Assembly (NCBI GenBank): GCA_021799355.1
Contig: JAJZAQ010000021.1
Span: 1-44,605 of the forward strand
Reading direction: 5' to 3'
DNA: 44,605 nucleotides
DNA from: Pseudomonadota bacterium
GTDB lineage: Bacteria > Pseudomonadota > Gammaproteobacteria > Burkholderiales > Burkholderiaceae_C
The notes below the pieces were generated by a model. The model did no database searches and was not told where the DNA came from. It saw only the letters and a program-made list of their open reading frames with translations. Below, piece by piece: positions 26,012-36,822 of this stretch (position 1 is its first letter; each line of letters begins with the position of its first letter). A program made the translations under genes and the position numbers.

Positions 26012-27881
26012 CGTGCTCGCCGTTGCGGCGGGTGCGCCTCGCCGGTGCCGCGGCCTTGGCCGCGGTGGCGCTGGCCGGCGTTCCGGTCGGGGCGAACAAC
26101 GCCGCGAAGCTGCGCTCCTGGAGCGTGTCCCGGGCCACGCGCCATGTCCGGATCACCTCGCTGACCTGCCTCATCGCCGCGCGTTCGGCGCTCAGCCAGG
26201 GATGCTCGGGCGCAAGTGCCTTGCGCTGCTGGCGAAGTTCCCGCGCCCACGGCTCGAGCCAGGCCATCCATGGCAGGAATCGCGCGGACAGCCCGTAGCG
26301 ACTCGTGCGCATCGGATGCAGACGTTGCATCAGTTCACTGCTCCAGGGGTTGGCCAGGGCGCGTACCCAGGGACTGAAGCATTCGCGATACAGGGTTTCA
26401 TGGAATTCGGACCACGCACGCACCTGCCGGAATTCGTCCGGCGCTCCAGAAAACTTCAGGTCGGAAACCTCACGCGGCTCGAAGTGCACGGAATAGGACG
26501 GTCGGCGCGCATCCGCATCGCCCGAGGGGTTGTCGATACGCATCTCGTACAGGCCCGGCTCCAGCTCCTCGACCTGCTTCAGGCTCTCCAGAATGGCGCG
26601 ATGCTCCAGGCGCGCGACTTGGGCGGAGACGAAGATCCCCAGGTGGCCGACATGCGGGTTGGTCAGGTAGACGATGCGCTGGCCGGCGGCCTTGAGCTCG
26701 GCCGTGTTCCTGTACACCGCGGCGATCCATCCCAGCGCCTGGTGCGGCGGCGTGATGTTGTCCCCCCATGAAGCGAAGATGACCAGCGGGTTGCGCACCT
26801 GGCGCAGATCCGCGTAGCAGCATTCGCACACGCGGAAGGTGCCCTGCTCGACGCGGTCGCCTATGAACAGGTTTTCGACGATGGCCAGGATCTCCTCCCG
26901 GCTGAGCAGGTAGAAGCCGCTCCACCAGCGTTCGAATTGCAGGAAGCGGTCTCGCTCGGCATCCACGTCGGTGAAGAGTCCGGCATACTTGTCCCAGACG
27001 GCTTCGGGTTTGAGGTTCTCGAAGTTGGCGACCAGCCAGGCCCCGTCGAAGCGCCCATCCCCGAGGTCGGCCAGCCAGTGCACCAGCCAGGCGCCGCCCG
27101 TGAAGCCCGCGGCCGTGCGCATGGGGTTGATTCCTGGCTCGCCGGCCCAGTACGACAGCGGGGAGCCGTTGAGCACCGCCGGTCCGCTCAGGCCCTGGCA
27201 GTCGGCCGCCAGCAGCGCGACGGCCCATCCGGCCTGGCAATTGCCGTACAGCACCGGCTGCTTGCCCGGATGCCGCGCCGCGACATGTTCGACAAAGCGC
27301 CGCAGCGCGTGCAGCACGTCCGCCAGGGTCTGTCCCGCGCATGGTTCGGGAAAGAACGTCACGAAGTACACGGGATGGCCCTCGCGCATGGCCATGCCGA
27401 TCTCCGAATCGCGCTTGAAGCCGCCAATTCCTGGGCCATGCCCGGCTCGCGGATCGAGCACGATCACGGGGGGCCTGTTCGCAGCGTCGACGCACTCCTC
27501 GCAGCGCGAATCGCCGATGCGCGTGATGCGCAGCAGGGCGTAGTTGACCGGCCGATCGAAATGCCGGGCATCGAGCAGGGTCTCGTAGTCGAAGTCCAGC
27601 AGCGGCGGCTTGCCCGCGCGCTCATGCTCGATCATGTCGTCGGCGCGCTGGCGCAGCGTGTCCCAGAACAACACCCAGCGCTCGCACACATCGCGGGCGT
27701 AGTCGAGGGTATCGGCAGCGGACGGCACACGCCCGACGGGAGCCGTGCGCGCAGGGACTGCGGACACCGCGGGTGGCGTGCGCACCGTGCGCGCACCGAG
27801 CGCGGAACCCGTGGCGGCCATGTCGGTCCGGGCAGCGGACGCCGTCCGGCGGGATGTCGTGGATCGAGTGGTGTGGGGCAT
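25998..27881 (-). CDS. DUF3141 (PHA-synthase-like alpha/beta hydrolase) protein
   Basis: A 627-residue protein of the DUF3141 family, related to the PhaC alpha/beta hydrolases. Seen: PVIVLDPRAGHGPGIGGFKRD (about 139-159), FFPEPCAGQTLADV, the nucleophile-elbow-like GNCQAGWAVALLAAD in which Cys takes the nucleophile place as in PHA synthases, and NPHVGHLGIFVSAQV with the likely catalytic His. The C-terminal 80 residues are helical and basic. Function is unproven; a role in poly-3-hydroxyalkanoate or other ester metabolism is inferred. It lies 16 bases after the DUF5676 gene and overlaps the channel gene. Confidence 0.82.
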   Translation of the reverse strand: MPHTTRSTTSRRTASAARTDMAATGSALGARTVRTPPAVSAVPARTAPVGRVPSAADTLDYARDVCERWVLFWDTLRQRADDMIEHERAGKPPLLDFDYETLLDARHFDRPVNYALLRITRIGDSRCEECVDAANRPPVIVLDPRAGHGPGIGGFKRDSEIGMAMREGHPVYFVTFFPEPCAGQTLADVLHALRRFVEHVAARHPGKQPVLYGNCQAGWAVALLAADCQGLSGPAVLNGSPLSYWAGEPGINPMRTAAGFTGGAWLVHWLADLGDGRFDGAWLVANFENLKPEAVWDKYAGLFTDVDAERDRFLQFERWWSGFYLLSREEILAIVENLFIGDRVEQGTFRVCECCYADLRQVRNPLVIFASWGDNITPPHQALGWIAAVYRNTAELKAAGQRIVYLTNPHVGHLGIFVSAQVARLEHRAILESLKQVEELEPGLYEMRIDNPSGDADARRPSYSVHFEPREVSDLKFSGAPDEFRQVRAWSEFHETLYRECFSPWVRALANPWSSELMQRLHPMRTSRYGLSARFLPWMAWLEPWARELRQQRKALAPEHPWLSAERAAMRQVSEVIRTWRVARDTLQERSFAALFAPTGTPASATAAKAAAPARRTRRNGEHGEVA

Positions 27882-27897
27882 GACGAGGCGGCCGGCT

Positions 27898-28326
27898 TCA
27901 ACCAGCCATGGCGGACGAGAAGTAGTTGTACAAGGGCCCGAAGATCAGCGCGACGTACCAGCCGTAGGCCACGCTCTCGAGTACCCCAAGCAGGAAGCTG
28001 CCCCAGCTGAGCCAGGTGAAGCCCGGCAGCAGCGGCATCCACACCTTGGCCATGGCCTGCGCGGGAAACAACAGGTCGAAGCCCACACAGGCCACGAAGG
28101 TCAACGCCAGGAACAGCCCGAGGCTCATGCCCAGTGCGACCACGGGCAGGCGTGCGGGCCGCGAAACACGGGCCGGGACGCTCAGGCCTGCTTCACCGGG
28201 TGGGGCCGCCGGCATGTCGGGCGGCTGACGCTTGGGACTGCGGCCCATCACGTGGGCGCCGCAGCCGAAGCGCATGAGCAGCACGAAGAATCCTGCGACC
28301 AGCAAGTAATAGAGCCACGAAGCCAT
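27898..28326 (-). CDS. DUF5676-like small membrane protein with extra N-terminal helix
   Basis: A 142-residue protein in two parts: an N-terminal helix, MASWLYYLLVAGFFVLLMRF, followed by a GCGAHVMG segment, and a C-terminal two-helix domain (LGLFLALTFVACVGFDLL, then WLSWGSFLLGVLESVAYGWY ending PLYNYF) that matches the DUF5676 pattern as I recall it. Both parts are usually found as separate small proteins near heavy-metal genes, so this may be a fusion. Start ATG 28326 follows AAAGGAG. Role unknown. Confidence 0.65.
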   Translation of the reverse strand: MASWLYYLLVAGFFVLLMRFGCGAHVMGRSPKRQPPDMPAAPPGEAGLSVPARVSRPARLPVVALGMSLGLFLALTFVACVGFDLLFPAQAMAKVWMPLLPGFTWLSWGSFLLGVLESVAYGWYVALIFGPLYNYFSSAMAG

Positions 28327-28342
28327 GATCAACGCACTCCTT

Positions 28343-29620
28343 TCACGAAGCCTCGACGCGCGCAGGCGTGCGCGGTCTCCAGTACAGCCAAGCGCCCGCG
28401 GATCCGCCCAGCAGCAAGATCGCGGCCGCGACGAACGGCGCTTCGGGACGCAAGGTGAACAGCCCACCCGAGACGAAGGCACCCAGCGCCTGCCCCAGGT
28501 TGCCCGCAGCGGCCAGGCGGCCGAGCTTGACGCCCTTGGCCCCGGGGTCATGGTCCAGCAAGGCGTAGGCCAGCGAAGGCGCGACCAGGCCGATGCTCAG
28601 CGCGACCGCCGCGACCGTCATGCCCAGCGAAAGCATGCTCGGCATGCGTGGCGCCGCCAGCATGAAGCCCGCGCCGACCGCCAACACGGCGGCCATCCAG
28701 CGACGCTCGAAGCGTTCGCGCAGCGGGCCCCAGGCGAGCAGCCCCTGGGCTACCAGCATGAAGCCGCTGCACGCGACGAACAACAAGGCGACGGCTCCGA
28801 CGGCTGCTCCCAGGCGCATCGCGCCAAGCAGGTTGAAGCCGGTCTCGAAGCTGCCGACGGCATAGGCGGCGAGGCCTGCCAGGATCATGCTGGTCCATGC
28901 GAAACGCCGGTCGCGCACGGCCGACGTGGTGCCCGCCTCCTCGATGGCCTGCGGCCCCGGCGCGCGCAGGCTCCACGCCAGCAGGGGCAGGAGCACGACC
29001 CCCAGCACGGCCACGACCGCCAGGGGCAGTTTCACCATCCAGGGCATGGCCTGCGTGCTCATGCCCATCACCGGCCCGGCCAACCATGTTCCGACCAACG
29101 GGCCGGTGACGAAGCCGATGAAGCTGGCGCTGGCCAGCAGGGCGAATCGGCGATTGCGCGCCGGGCGGTCGCTGACGTCGGCCAGATAGGCCTGCGCCGC
29201 CGGGATCACCGCGGCGGCACCCACGCCCGACAGGATTCGGGCCGTGTAGGCCTGCGCCAGGCTCGCGGCCAGGGCGGAGCCGAACATGCCGGCGAGGTAG
29301 ACGGCGAATCCGCCCATCAGTACCAGGCGCCGACCGTGGCGATCCGAAAGTCGCCCCCACCACGCCGCGCTGGCGAACAAGGCCAGGGTATAGGCTCCGC
29401 TGAGCAGCCCCACGTTACCTGCGATCTCGGTCGTGCTTCCCGGCGCGACGTAGCTGCGCAGATAGAGGGGCAGCAGGGGCATCCACGCGCTATATCCGAG
29501 CGCCTGCACGAAAGCGGCGGCCAACAGCACGGCCAGGGCCATGCGGCTCACGCTGTGGCCGCTGGCTCGCCGGATGTCGCCCCGGGAAGCGGCGCCTGCA
29601 CGGAAGCTGGGGTTTCTCAT
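28343..29620 (-). CDS. Major facilitator superfamily transporter
   Basis: A 425-residue carrier with about 12 membrane helices. The loop between helices 2 and 3 carries the MFS signature AAWWGRLSDRHGRRLVLMGG; later ARILSGVGAAAVIPAAQAYL and PARNRRFALLASASFIGFVTGPLVG fit the drug-proton antiporter (TetA-like) group. Start ATG 29620 lies 7 bases after the YHS gene stop. Substrate unknown; efflux of copper complexes or a siderophore-like chelator is possible but not shown. Confidence 0.85.
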   Translation of the reverse strand: MRNPSFRAGAASRGDIRRASGHSVSRMALAVLLAAAFVQALGYSAWMPLLPLYLRSYVAPGSTTEIAGNVGLLSGAYTLALFASAAWWGRLSDRHGRRLVLMGGFAVYLAGMFGSALAASLAQAYTARILSGVGAAAVIPAAQAYLADVSDRPARNRRFALLASASFIGFVTGPLVGTWLAGPVMGMSTQAMPWMVKLPLAVVAVLGVVLLPLLAWSLRAPGPQAIEEAGTTSAVRDRRFAWTSMILAGLAAYAVGSFETGFNLLGAMRLGAAVGAVALLFVACSGFMLVAQGLLAWGPLRERFERRWMAAVLAVGAGFMLAAPRMPSMLSLGMTVAAVALSIGLVAPSLAYALLDHDPGAKGVKLGRLAAAGNLGQALGAFVSGGLFTLRPEAPFVAAAILLLGGSAGAWLYWRPRTPARVEAS

Positions 29621-29627
29621 CGCCGGC

Positions 29628-29846
29628 CTACTTGCAGCAGCCGTGCCCCGAGTGTCCGGCGTGCCCGCTGCCGCCCGCCTGCGCGGCTGCGGGCTGTGCC
29701 GCCTGCACGTAGCGTGCAGGATCCTGGCGGAACTTGTCGCGGCACGACGCCGAGCACAGGTAGTAGGTCTGGCCGCCGTGATGCTCGGTGGCGAAGGCCG
29801 CGGTGGAATCGATATCCATGCCGCAAACCGGATCCTTGGTCTTCAT
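29628..29846 (-). CDS. YHS-domain metal-binding protein
   Basis: A 72-residue cytoplasmic protein: MKTKDPVCGMDID (YHS motif with Cys), YYLCSASCRDKF and a His/Cys tail GHAGHSGHGCCK. YHS proteins bind copper or other soft metals. The start at 29846 is fixed by AAGGAG six bases upstream; an in-frame ATG at 29873 would lengthen it. Shared operon with the MFS carrier 7 bases downstream. Confidence 0.85.
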   Translation of the reverse strand: MKTKDPVCGMDIDSTAAFATEHHGGQTYYLCSASCRDKFRQDPARYVQAAQPAAAQAGGSGHAGHSGHGCCK

Positions 29847-29955
29847 CTCGTACTCCTTGGTGAGTTCATGCATCGCGCCTGAAGGCCGGCGCCCCGCCGT
29901 GGCCTGCCCGGGTGCGCTTGCCGCTTGCCGCCCCGGTGCGGCCCATTCCGATCCC

Positions 29956-30324
29956 TCAGCAACCGCCGTGGCGGTGAGACTGGAGCTGCTGCGCCTGCGG
30001 CAGCGCGAACTGCCCGGGAGAGGCTTCGAAGCGGTCGCGGTTCTCGCGTGATTCGAAGTACACGGGCACGCCGCGATACACCGTACTGACCGCGGTGGAT
30101 GGGTCCACCGGGCGGCCGCTCACCGGATCGACGGCCTGCGCCTGCATCGGCGCCGAGCCATGGTCGTGCGGCGAAGCGCCGCCAGGGCCCCCGCCCTGCC
30201 CGCCTCCGTGCCCCCCGTGACCGCCGCCCCCCATGCCGCAGCCCATGCCGCCACCGCGCATCATGAAGAAGATCACTCCCGCACCGAGCAGCACGAAGAG
30301 CCAGTTCTGTTCAAGCCATTGCAT
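29956..30324 (-). CDS. Membrane-anchored YHS-like protein with Gly/Met/His-rich linker
   Basis: A 122-residue protein: one N-terminal membrane helix (WLFVLLGAGVIFFMMR), a GGGMGCGMGGGGHGGHGGG linker with Cys, Met and His that could bind Cu, then a YHS-type domain (QAVDPVSGRPVDPSTA, RGVPVYFESRENRDRFEA) and a terminal HRHGGC. In this copy the usual CGM of YHS is replaced by SGR, so the domain lacks its Cys. Start 30324 follows GGAGG. First gene of the nine-gene run that ends with DsbD; a weak CopR-type box lies 91 bases upstream. Confidence 0.8.
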   Translation of the reverse strand: MQWLEQNWLFVLLGAGVIFFMMRGGGMGCGMGGGGHGGHGGGQGGGPGGASPHDHGSAPMQAQAVDPVSGRPVDPSTAVSTVYRGVPVYFESRENRDRFEASPGQFALPQAQQLQSHRHGGC

Positions 30325-30414
30325 TTCGACCTCCATTCGGTTGTAGCGCTCCGCCCCCCTGCGGGCGACCCGCGCAAGCCTGGCGTTCTTGCGATCCACT
30401 CTAGGCCGCGGCTG

Positions 30415-30440
30415 CGAACGCGAAGATGACGTGCGGGTTA
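30415..30440 (-). promoter_or_regulatory. Weak CopR-type box ahead of the YHS-to-DsbD operon
   Basis: TGAC-N6-GTTA on the plus strand (30427-30440), one mismatch from TGAC-N6-GTCA. The third element present in other copies is poorly kept here. It lies 103 bases from the start of the operon, the same distance range as the other five boxes. Confidence 0.4.
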
Positions 30441-30453
30441 CGTTTTGGTCAGA

Positions 30454-32121
30454 TCAGAGCACCGTGAACTGCCCCATCATTCCGTTGCCCTCGTGCTCGA
30501 GGATGTGGCAGTGGTACATGTAGGGATGCGCCTCGTCGGCCCGCTGCGTGAAACGCATGGCCAGGCGCACCGTCTCGCCGCCGCGCACGAGCACCGTGTC
30601 CTTGCGGCCGCGCTCCCACTCGGGCGGGCTCGCGCCATCGCGCGACAACACCTGGTACGACACGCCATGCACATGGATCGGGTGCGCCATGTGGGCCTCG
30701 TTGCGCAGTTCCCAGATCTCCACGTCGCCCAGTCGAACGCGCTGGTCGATCCGGTTCATTTGCATGAATTGATCGTTGATCGAAAACAGGTTCTGGCCGC
30801 CCACGCCGAGGCTCATGCCGCCCGGGCCCGAATCGATCGGGGCGCCGCGGTCCACGTTACGCGGCCCACCCATCATCGAGCCCATGCGCATGCCCTGGAG
30901 CGTGAAGCGCCGAACCCTGGCCGCCGCGACGGCAAGCGGATCGATCTCGGCCAGCTTCGCGGGAACGCCGGATTTCGCCCCGCTGGGCGCGCCGACGCGT
31001 AGCTGCAACAAGTCGATGGTGCTCTGGTCCCAGGCGTCGGAGTCCATCGGCGAACCAGTGAGGGCATCGACCACCTCGGCGGAGCGGCTCTGCAGCACCA
31101 GTTGCCTGCCCTGATCTCCGGACAGATCGACGACGATCTCGGCCCGCTCACCCGGCGCGAGAAGCAGGCGCCGGGTCGCCGCGGGACGAGCCAGCAGTCC
31201 GGCATCGGAGGCGACGACCTGGAAAGCTCGTCCGTCGTCGAAGGCGAAGTTGTAGATGCGGGCGTTGGAGCCGTTGAGCAGACGCAGGCGGACGTGTTGC
31301 GCCGGCACCGCGACATAGGGCTGCTCACACCCGTTGACCAGGAAGCGATCGCCCTTCATACCCATCAGGTCGTGCATGCTGGTCATGTAGAGCAGCGTGC
31401 CGTCGGCCGCGATGCGGCGATCCTGGACGATCACCGGGATGTCGTCGACTCCCCACGTATGCGGCAGCCCGAGGCGGCGATCCACACCGTCATCGACCAG
31501 CAAGAGCCCGGCCAAGCCCGAATATGCCTGCGCACCGGTGCGCGTATCGGGGTGGGGATGAAACCACAAGGTCGCGCCAGGTTGGTCGAGCGTGAAACCG
31601 ACCCGCTGCGTCCCTCCCGCCTGTATCGGACTGTGCGGGCCTCCGTCGGCGGCCCCCGGCACGATGGCGCCATGCCAATGCAAGGTCGTCGACTGCGCAA
31701 GCCCATTGCGCACCTCCACGCGCACCGGCTGTGCGCGAGGAACGACCAAGGCGGGACCGAGCATGGAGCCGTTGTAACCCCAGGTCGGAGTCCGCACCCC
31801 GGCAACCAGTTCGCTGACGCCCGCCTGTGCGCTCAACGCAAAGTGCAGCACGCCGTCGCGCCTGTCACCGCGCAGTTGCGGCGGATTCGGAAGGGATAGC
31901 TGAAAAGGCCGAGCAGGAAGCAGTGCGGCGCCTGCCTGCGCGTTCATCATGGGGCCCATCCGACCCAGCCCTTGCGAAGCTGCGGCGCGCATAAGCAGCG
32001 CTGGAGCCACCAGCATGCCCGATGCAAGCACCAGCCCGCGGCGCCTTGCATCGACAGTGCCAGTCCTCGGGGGCAGAACGCTCGCGCTGCTCGCGAGACG
32101 CGACGTATTCCAGGATTTCAT
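30454..32121 (-). CDS. CueO-like multicopper oxidase
   Basis: A 555-residue three-cupredoxin-domain oxidase with an RRR-containing Tat-like leader (ARRRGLVLASGMLVAPALL). Copper motifs: TTLHWHGAIV, LWFHPHPD, HPIHVHGVSY and MYHCHILEHEGNGMMG near the C-terminus. A stretch MRMGSMMGG (about 410-418) may be a methionine-rich substrate site. It oxidises periplasmic Cu(I). It differs clearly from CopA at 20579-22309, so the island has two oxidases of different subfamilies. Separate transcription unit with its own CopR-type box. Confidence 0.93.
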   Translation of the reverse strand: MKSWNTSRLASSASVLPPRTGTVDARRRGLVLASGMLVAPALLMRAAASQGLGRMGPMMNAQAGAALLPARPFQLSLPNPPQLRGDRRDGVLHFALSAQAGVSELVAGVRTPTWGYNGSMLGPALVVPRAQPVRVEVRNGLAQSTTLHWHGAIVPGAADGGPHSPIQAGGTQRVGFTLDQPGATLWFHPHPDTRTGAQAYSGLAGLLLVDDGVDRRLGLPHTWGVDDIPVIVQDRRIAADGTLLYMTSMHDLMGMKGDRFLVNGCEQPYVAVPAQHVRLRLLNGSNARIYNFAFDDGRAFQVVASDAGLLARPAATRRLLLAPGERAEIVVDLSGDQGRQLVLQSRSAEVVDALTGSPMDSDAWDQSTIDLLQLRVGAPSGAKSGVPAKLAEIDPLAVAAARVRRFTLQGMRMGSMMGGPRNVDRGAPIDSGPGGMSLGVGGQNLFSINDQFMQMNRIDQRVRLGDVEIWELRNEAHMAHPIHVHGVSYQVLSRDGASPPEWERGRKDTVLVRGGETVRLAMRFTQRADEAHPYMYHCHILEHEGNGMMGQFTVL

Positions 32122-32226
32122 GGGACAACACCTTTGGGTGAGAGACTTGGATCGCGTCGGTCATGAAGCGCGCCATGCGCGCATCCGACCTACGAAACGA
32201 GCCTATGCCTCCGGTGCTGTCGACTC

Positions 32227-32252
32227 GATGACGGCTGCGTGAGATTGCTGTC
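32227..32252 (-). promoter_or_regulatory. CopR-type box ahead of the multicopper oxidase
   Basis: Minus strand: TGAC-AGCAAT-CTCA (one mismatch in the second half-site), then GTCAT exactly 11 bases on. It lies 105 bases from the oxidase start. Same architecture as the copA element. Confidence 0.65.
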
Positions 32253-32353
32253 ATCTTCAGGCCGCGTCGGCGCATCACCTGCCGCGGCTGCGATTCAACG
32301 CGTCCCCCACAGGGCCGCGCCGTCGTCAGGCCGACCAAACTCGCCCGAGCGAC

Positions 32354-32749
32354 TCAGCCGCGCAGCGACTCGGCCACGCGCTGCAACCTCGAACGAACCT
32401 CCCTACCCAGGTTCTCGATTTCCGGCCGGGCGACCATGCCCAGCACCGCCTGCGGATCCATGAACACGACATGGACCGTTGCATCGGGTTCCTCCCGCAC
32501 GAGCACATTACAGGGAAGCAAGGCGCCGATGTCCGGGTCGGCCTGCAGGGCCTGGTGCGCGAAATGAGGGTTGCAGGCTCCGAGAATCAGGTACGGGCGC
32601 TGCTCCACGCCGAGCTTGGCCTTGAGCGTGGCCTGCACGTCGATCGTGGTCAGCACGCCGAAACCCTCCTGCTTGAGCGCGTCGGTGACGGCCTGCACGG
32701 TGGACTCGAAGCCCTTCGGGCTCTGGACGCTGAAAACGTAGGAACTCAT
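32354..32749 (-). CDS. DUF302 domain protein
   Basis: A 131-residue soluble protein with the DUF302 pattern: KGFESTVQAVTDALKQEGFGVLTTIDVQATLKAKL, then YLILGACNPHFAHQAL and LLPCNVLVRE. DUF302 proteins are common beside metal ATPases and related genes; the conserved Cys (GACNP and LPCNV) could bind metal. Function unknown. The start at 32749 follows AGGAGAGTGTC. It lies 62 bases after the Cu-ATPase stop and is probably cotranscribed with it. Confidence 0.88.
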   Translation of the reverse strand: MSSYVFSVQSPKGFESTVQAVTDALKQEGFGVLTTIDVQATLKAKLGVEQRPYLILGACNPHFAHQALQADPDIGALLPCNVLVREEPDATVHVVFMDPQAVLGMVARPEIENLGREVRSRLQRVAESLRG

Positions 32750-32811
32750 GACACTCTCCTCGTATGGGCCGGGATGGACGCATGCATGTTGCCGATTCGC
32801 CCCTCGCGGCC

Positions 32812-35184
<2,373 letters not shown>

Positions 35185-35483
35185 CGTGTTCCCTCCTGAT
35201 CGGGATCGCGTCGACCCTCGCGCATCCAGGCGGCGCGGGGTCCGCGATCGCAGGCTCGCCCGGAGCCTCGACTCCTTTGCTGACCATCTACAGTCTAGAC
35301 ATTCATTTCCATCGGGCACATGACCGCGCGATGACGATCCTGTCATGTTCGAGGGCCCGCGGCCTCGAGGCCGGCCTGACATGGATTTCCGCTGCTTCAA
35401 GTCAAAGATCATCCCGTCGATCACGGCTACGGTTTGCTGCGGCGAACCGACGCCGCACGCCACACCTATTCGAGAACCTGATC
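35185..35483. other. Divergent promoter region between Cu-ATPase and dsbA-like gene
   Basis: No gene is supported in these 299 bases. The only clear element is the CopR-type box at 35320-35345; it is placed to control either or both flanking genes. The dsbA-like gene has only a weak ribosome-binding site. Confidence 0.6.
35320..35345. promoter_or_regulatory. CopR-type box between Cu-ATPase and dsbA-like gene
   Basis: Plus strand ATGAC-GATCCT-GTCAT gives a perfect TGAC-N6-GTCA palindrome (35332-35345), and the third ATGAC sits at 35320-35324, 11 bases from the palindrome's ATGAC. It is 136 bases from the ATPase start and 138 from the dsbA-like start. Confidence 0.75.
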
Positions 35484-36152
35484 ATGAATGGACATCCGAT
35501 ACAACGCCTCCTCGCCCTGCTCACCATGCTTCTCGCGATCGCCGTGGGCGCCACGATCACGCAAGCCGCCGCCCCCTTCCAGAGGGGCACGGGCTACAAC
35601 GAGCTGTCCGCGCGCCAGCCGGTGGGGCACCCGGGCAAGGTCGTGGTCACGGAGTTCTTCTGGTACAACTGCCCGCACTGCAATGCACTCGAGCCCGAAC
35701 TCGACGCGTGGGTCCGCAGGCAGCCGGCCTACGTGGTGGTCGAACGCGTTCCAGTGGCCTTCACGGCGAAGTTCATCCCGCAGCAAAAGCTCTACTACAC
35801 GCTGCTCGCGCTGGGCAAGGTGGACAGCCTGCAGGGTGCCATCTTCCAGGCCATTCATGAACAGCACATCGCGCTGAACACTCCGGACCAGATGGCCACG
35901 TGGCTGGCCGCGCACGGCATCGCCAGGCAGACCTTCCTGGCGACCTTCAACTCCTTCGGCGTGGCCATGCAGGCCCGACGCGCCACGCAGATGATGAACG
36001 ACTATGGCATCGACGGCGTGCCGACCATGGCGGTGGAAGGCACCTACGAGGTCTCGGCCGACCTTCCGCAGACCCCGACCGACGAGCGCATCCTGCAAGC
36101 CGTCGATTACCTCGTGGGCCGAGTCCACGCGCAGCAGGCCAGCGCGAGGTAA
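35484..36152 (+). CDS. DsbA-like periplasmic thiol:disulfide oxidoreductase
   Basis: A 222-residue precursor: signal peptide (LLALLTMLLAIAVGATITQAAA), active site FFWYNCPHCNALEPEL (C63, C66, the CPHC typical of DsbA) and cis-Pro loop GVPTMAVEGTYEV. DsbA introduces disulfides into periplasmic proteins. Start ATG 35484; ribosome-binding site weak. The only plus-strand cargo gene besides copRS, divergent from the Cu-ATPase, and it may serve disulfide repair under copper stress together with the DsbD/TlpA pair. Confidence 0.9.
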   Translation: MNGHPIQRLLALLTMLLAIAVGATITQAAAPFQRGTGYNELSARQPVGHPGKVVVTEFFWYNCPHCNALEPELDAWVRRQPAYVVVERVPVAFTAKFIPQQKLYYTLLALGKVDSLQGAIFQAIHEQHIALNTPDQMATWLAAHGIARQTFLATFNSFGVAMQARRATQMMNDYGIDGVPTMAVEGTYEVSADLPQTPTDERILQAVDYLVGRVHAQQASAR

Positions 36153-36193
36153 CCGCGGCCGTCGGGCGGCCGGTGCCCCGGCGAGGGCACCGC

Positions 36194-36212
36194 GCAGCGG
36201 CTACGCCGCTGC
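36194..36212. terminator. Hairpin between convergent dsbA-like gene and small periplasmic gene
   Basis: GCAGCGGC-TAC-GCCGCTGC, a perfect 8-bp stem overlapping the last codons of the minus-strand gene. No U-tract, so termination is uncertain. Confidence 0.3.
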
Positions 36213-36662
36213 CGTGCGCGCCATGATCCAGTTGCCTGAAAAGCCCGTGACGGTAACTCTCTGCCCCGGTTCCAGGCAAGGATGCTGCATCATCGCGTGG
36301 GTATGAAGCACCAGGATGCGCATGCCGTTGTCGAGGTCGATCCCGTTGTGGCAATGGCTCAGGCCCCGAGCGTCGGGCGCGCAGTTCGTGTCGCTGGTCA
36401 CGGTCCCGCGCAGCGTCGCTCCGCGCGGCAGTTCGATGCCGCCGATGATCTGCAGCAGGGACAGGCCCCCTTGGCCATTGTCGGCCCAGCTTCGTATCGG
36501 CGCGCCGGCCGGAATGCGCGGTTCATCGGGCACCGCGAGCTGCGTGGCCCGGGCGTGGGACACCCAGAACAGCGCCCCGCCCACGACGCCGGCCAGAGCC
36601 AGCGTCGCGGCGACACGGCGTACCGAGACGAGGGAAAGGCTTCGTGAGGCTTGCATGGTCAT
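36201..36662 (-). CDS. Periplasmic His/Met/Cys-rich protein of unknown function
   Basis: A 153-residue protein with an N-terminal signal or anchor (VAATLALAGVVGGALFWVSHA, about residues 16-36). The second half contains likely metal ligands: CAPDARGLSHCHNGIDLDNG and HTHAMMQHPCLEPGQ, followed by RVTVTGFSGNWIM. I do not recognise a family. GGAG lies four bases before ATG 36662 and ten before ATG 36656, so the start is ambiguous. Preceded by its own CopR-type box and converging with the dsbA-like gene, which points to copper binding in the periplasm. Confidence 0.75.
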   Translation of the reverse strand: MTMQASRSLSLVSVRRVAATLALAGVVGGALFWVSHARATQLAVPDEPRIPAGAPIRSWADNGQGGLSLLQIIGGIELPRGATLRGTVTSDTNCAPDARGLSHCHNGIDLDNGMRILVLHTHAMMQHPCLEPGQRVTVTGFSGNWIMARTAAA

Positions 36663-36746
36663 CGATCTCCGGGCGAATGAGGGATGCGAACAGGCGCGCT
36701 GCGCCTGCGTTTCCAGACATGATCGCGCTCGGTTCCCGACACGCCG

Positions 36747-36772
36747 ATGACCGTGCGATGACAATTGCGTCA
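36747..36772 (-). promoter_or_regulatory. CopR-type box ahead of the His/Met/Cys-rich gene
   Basis: Plus strand TGAC-AATTGC-GTCA (36759-36772) is a perfect half-site pair; ATGAC at 36747-36751 is the third element at 11-bp phase. It lies 84 bases from ATG 36662. Confidence 0.7.
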
Positions 36773-36822
36773 GATTCGCGCGGCACCTGCCGTACCGAGG
36801 CCGGGCAAGCCGCGTGCCGGCA

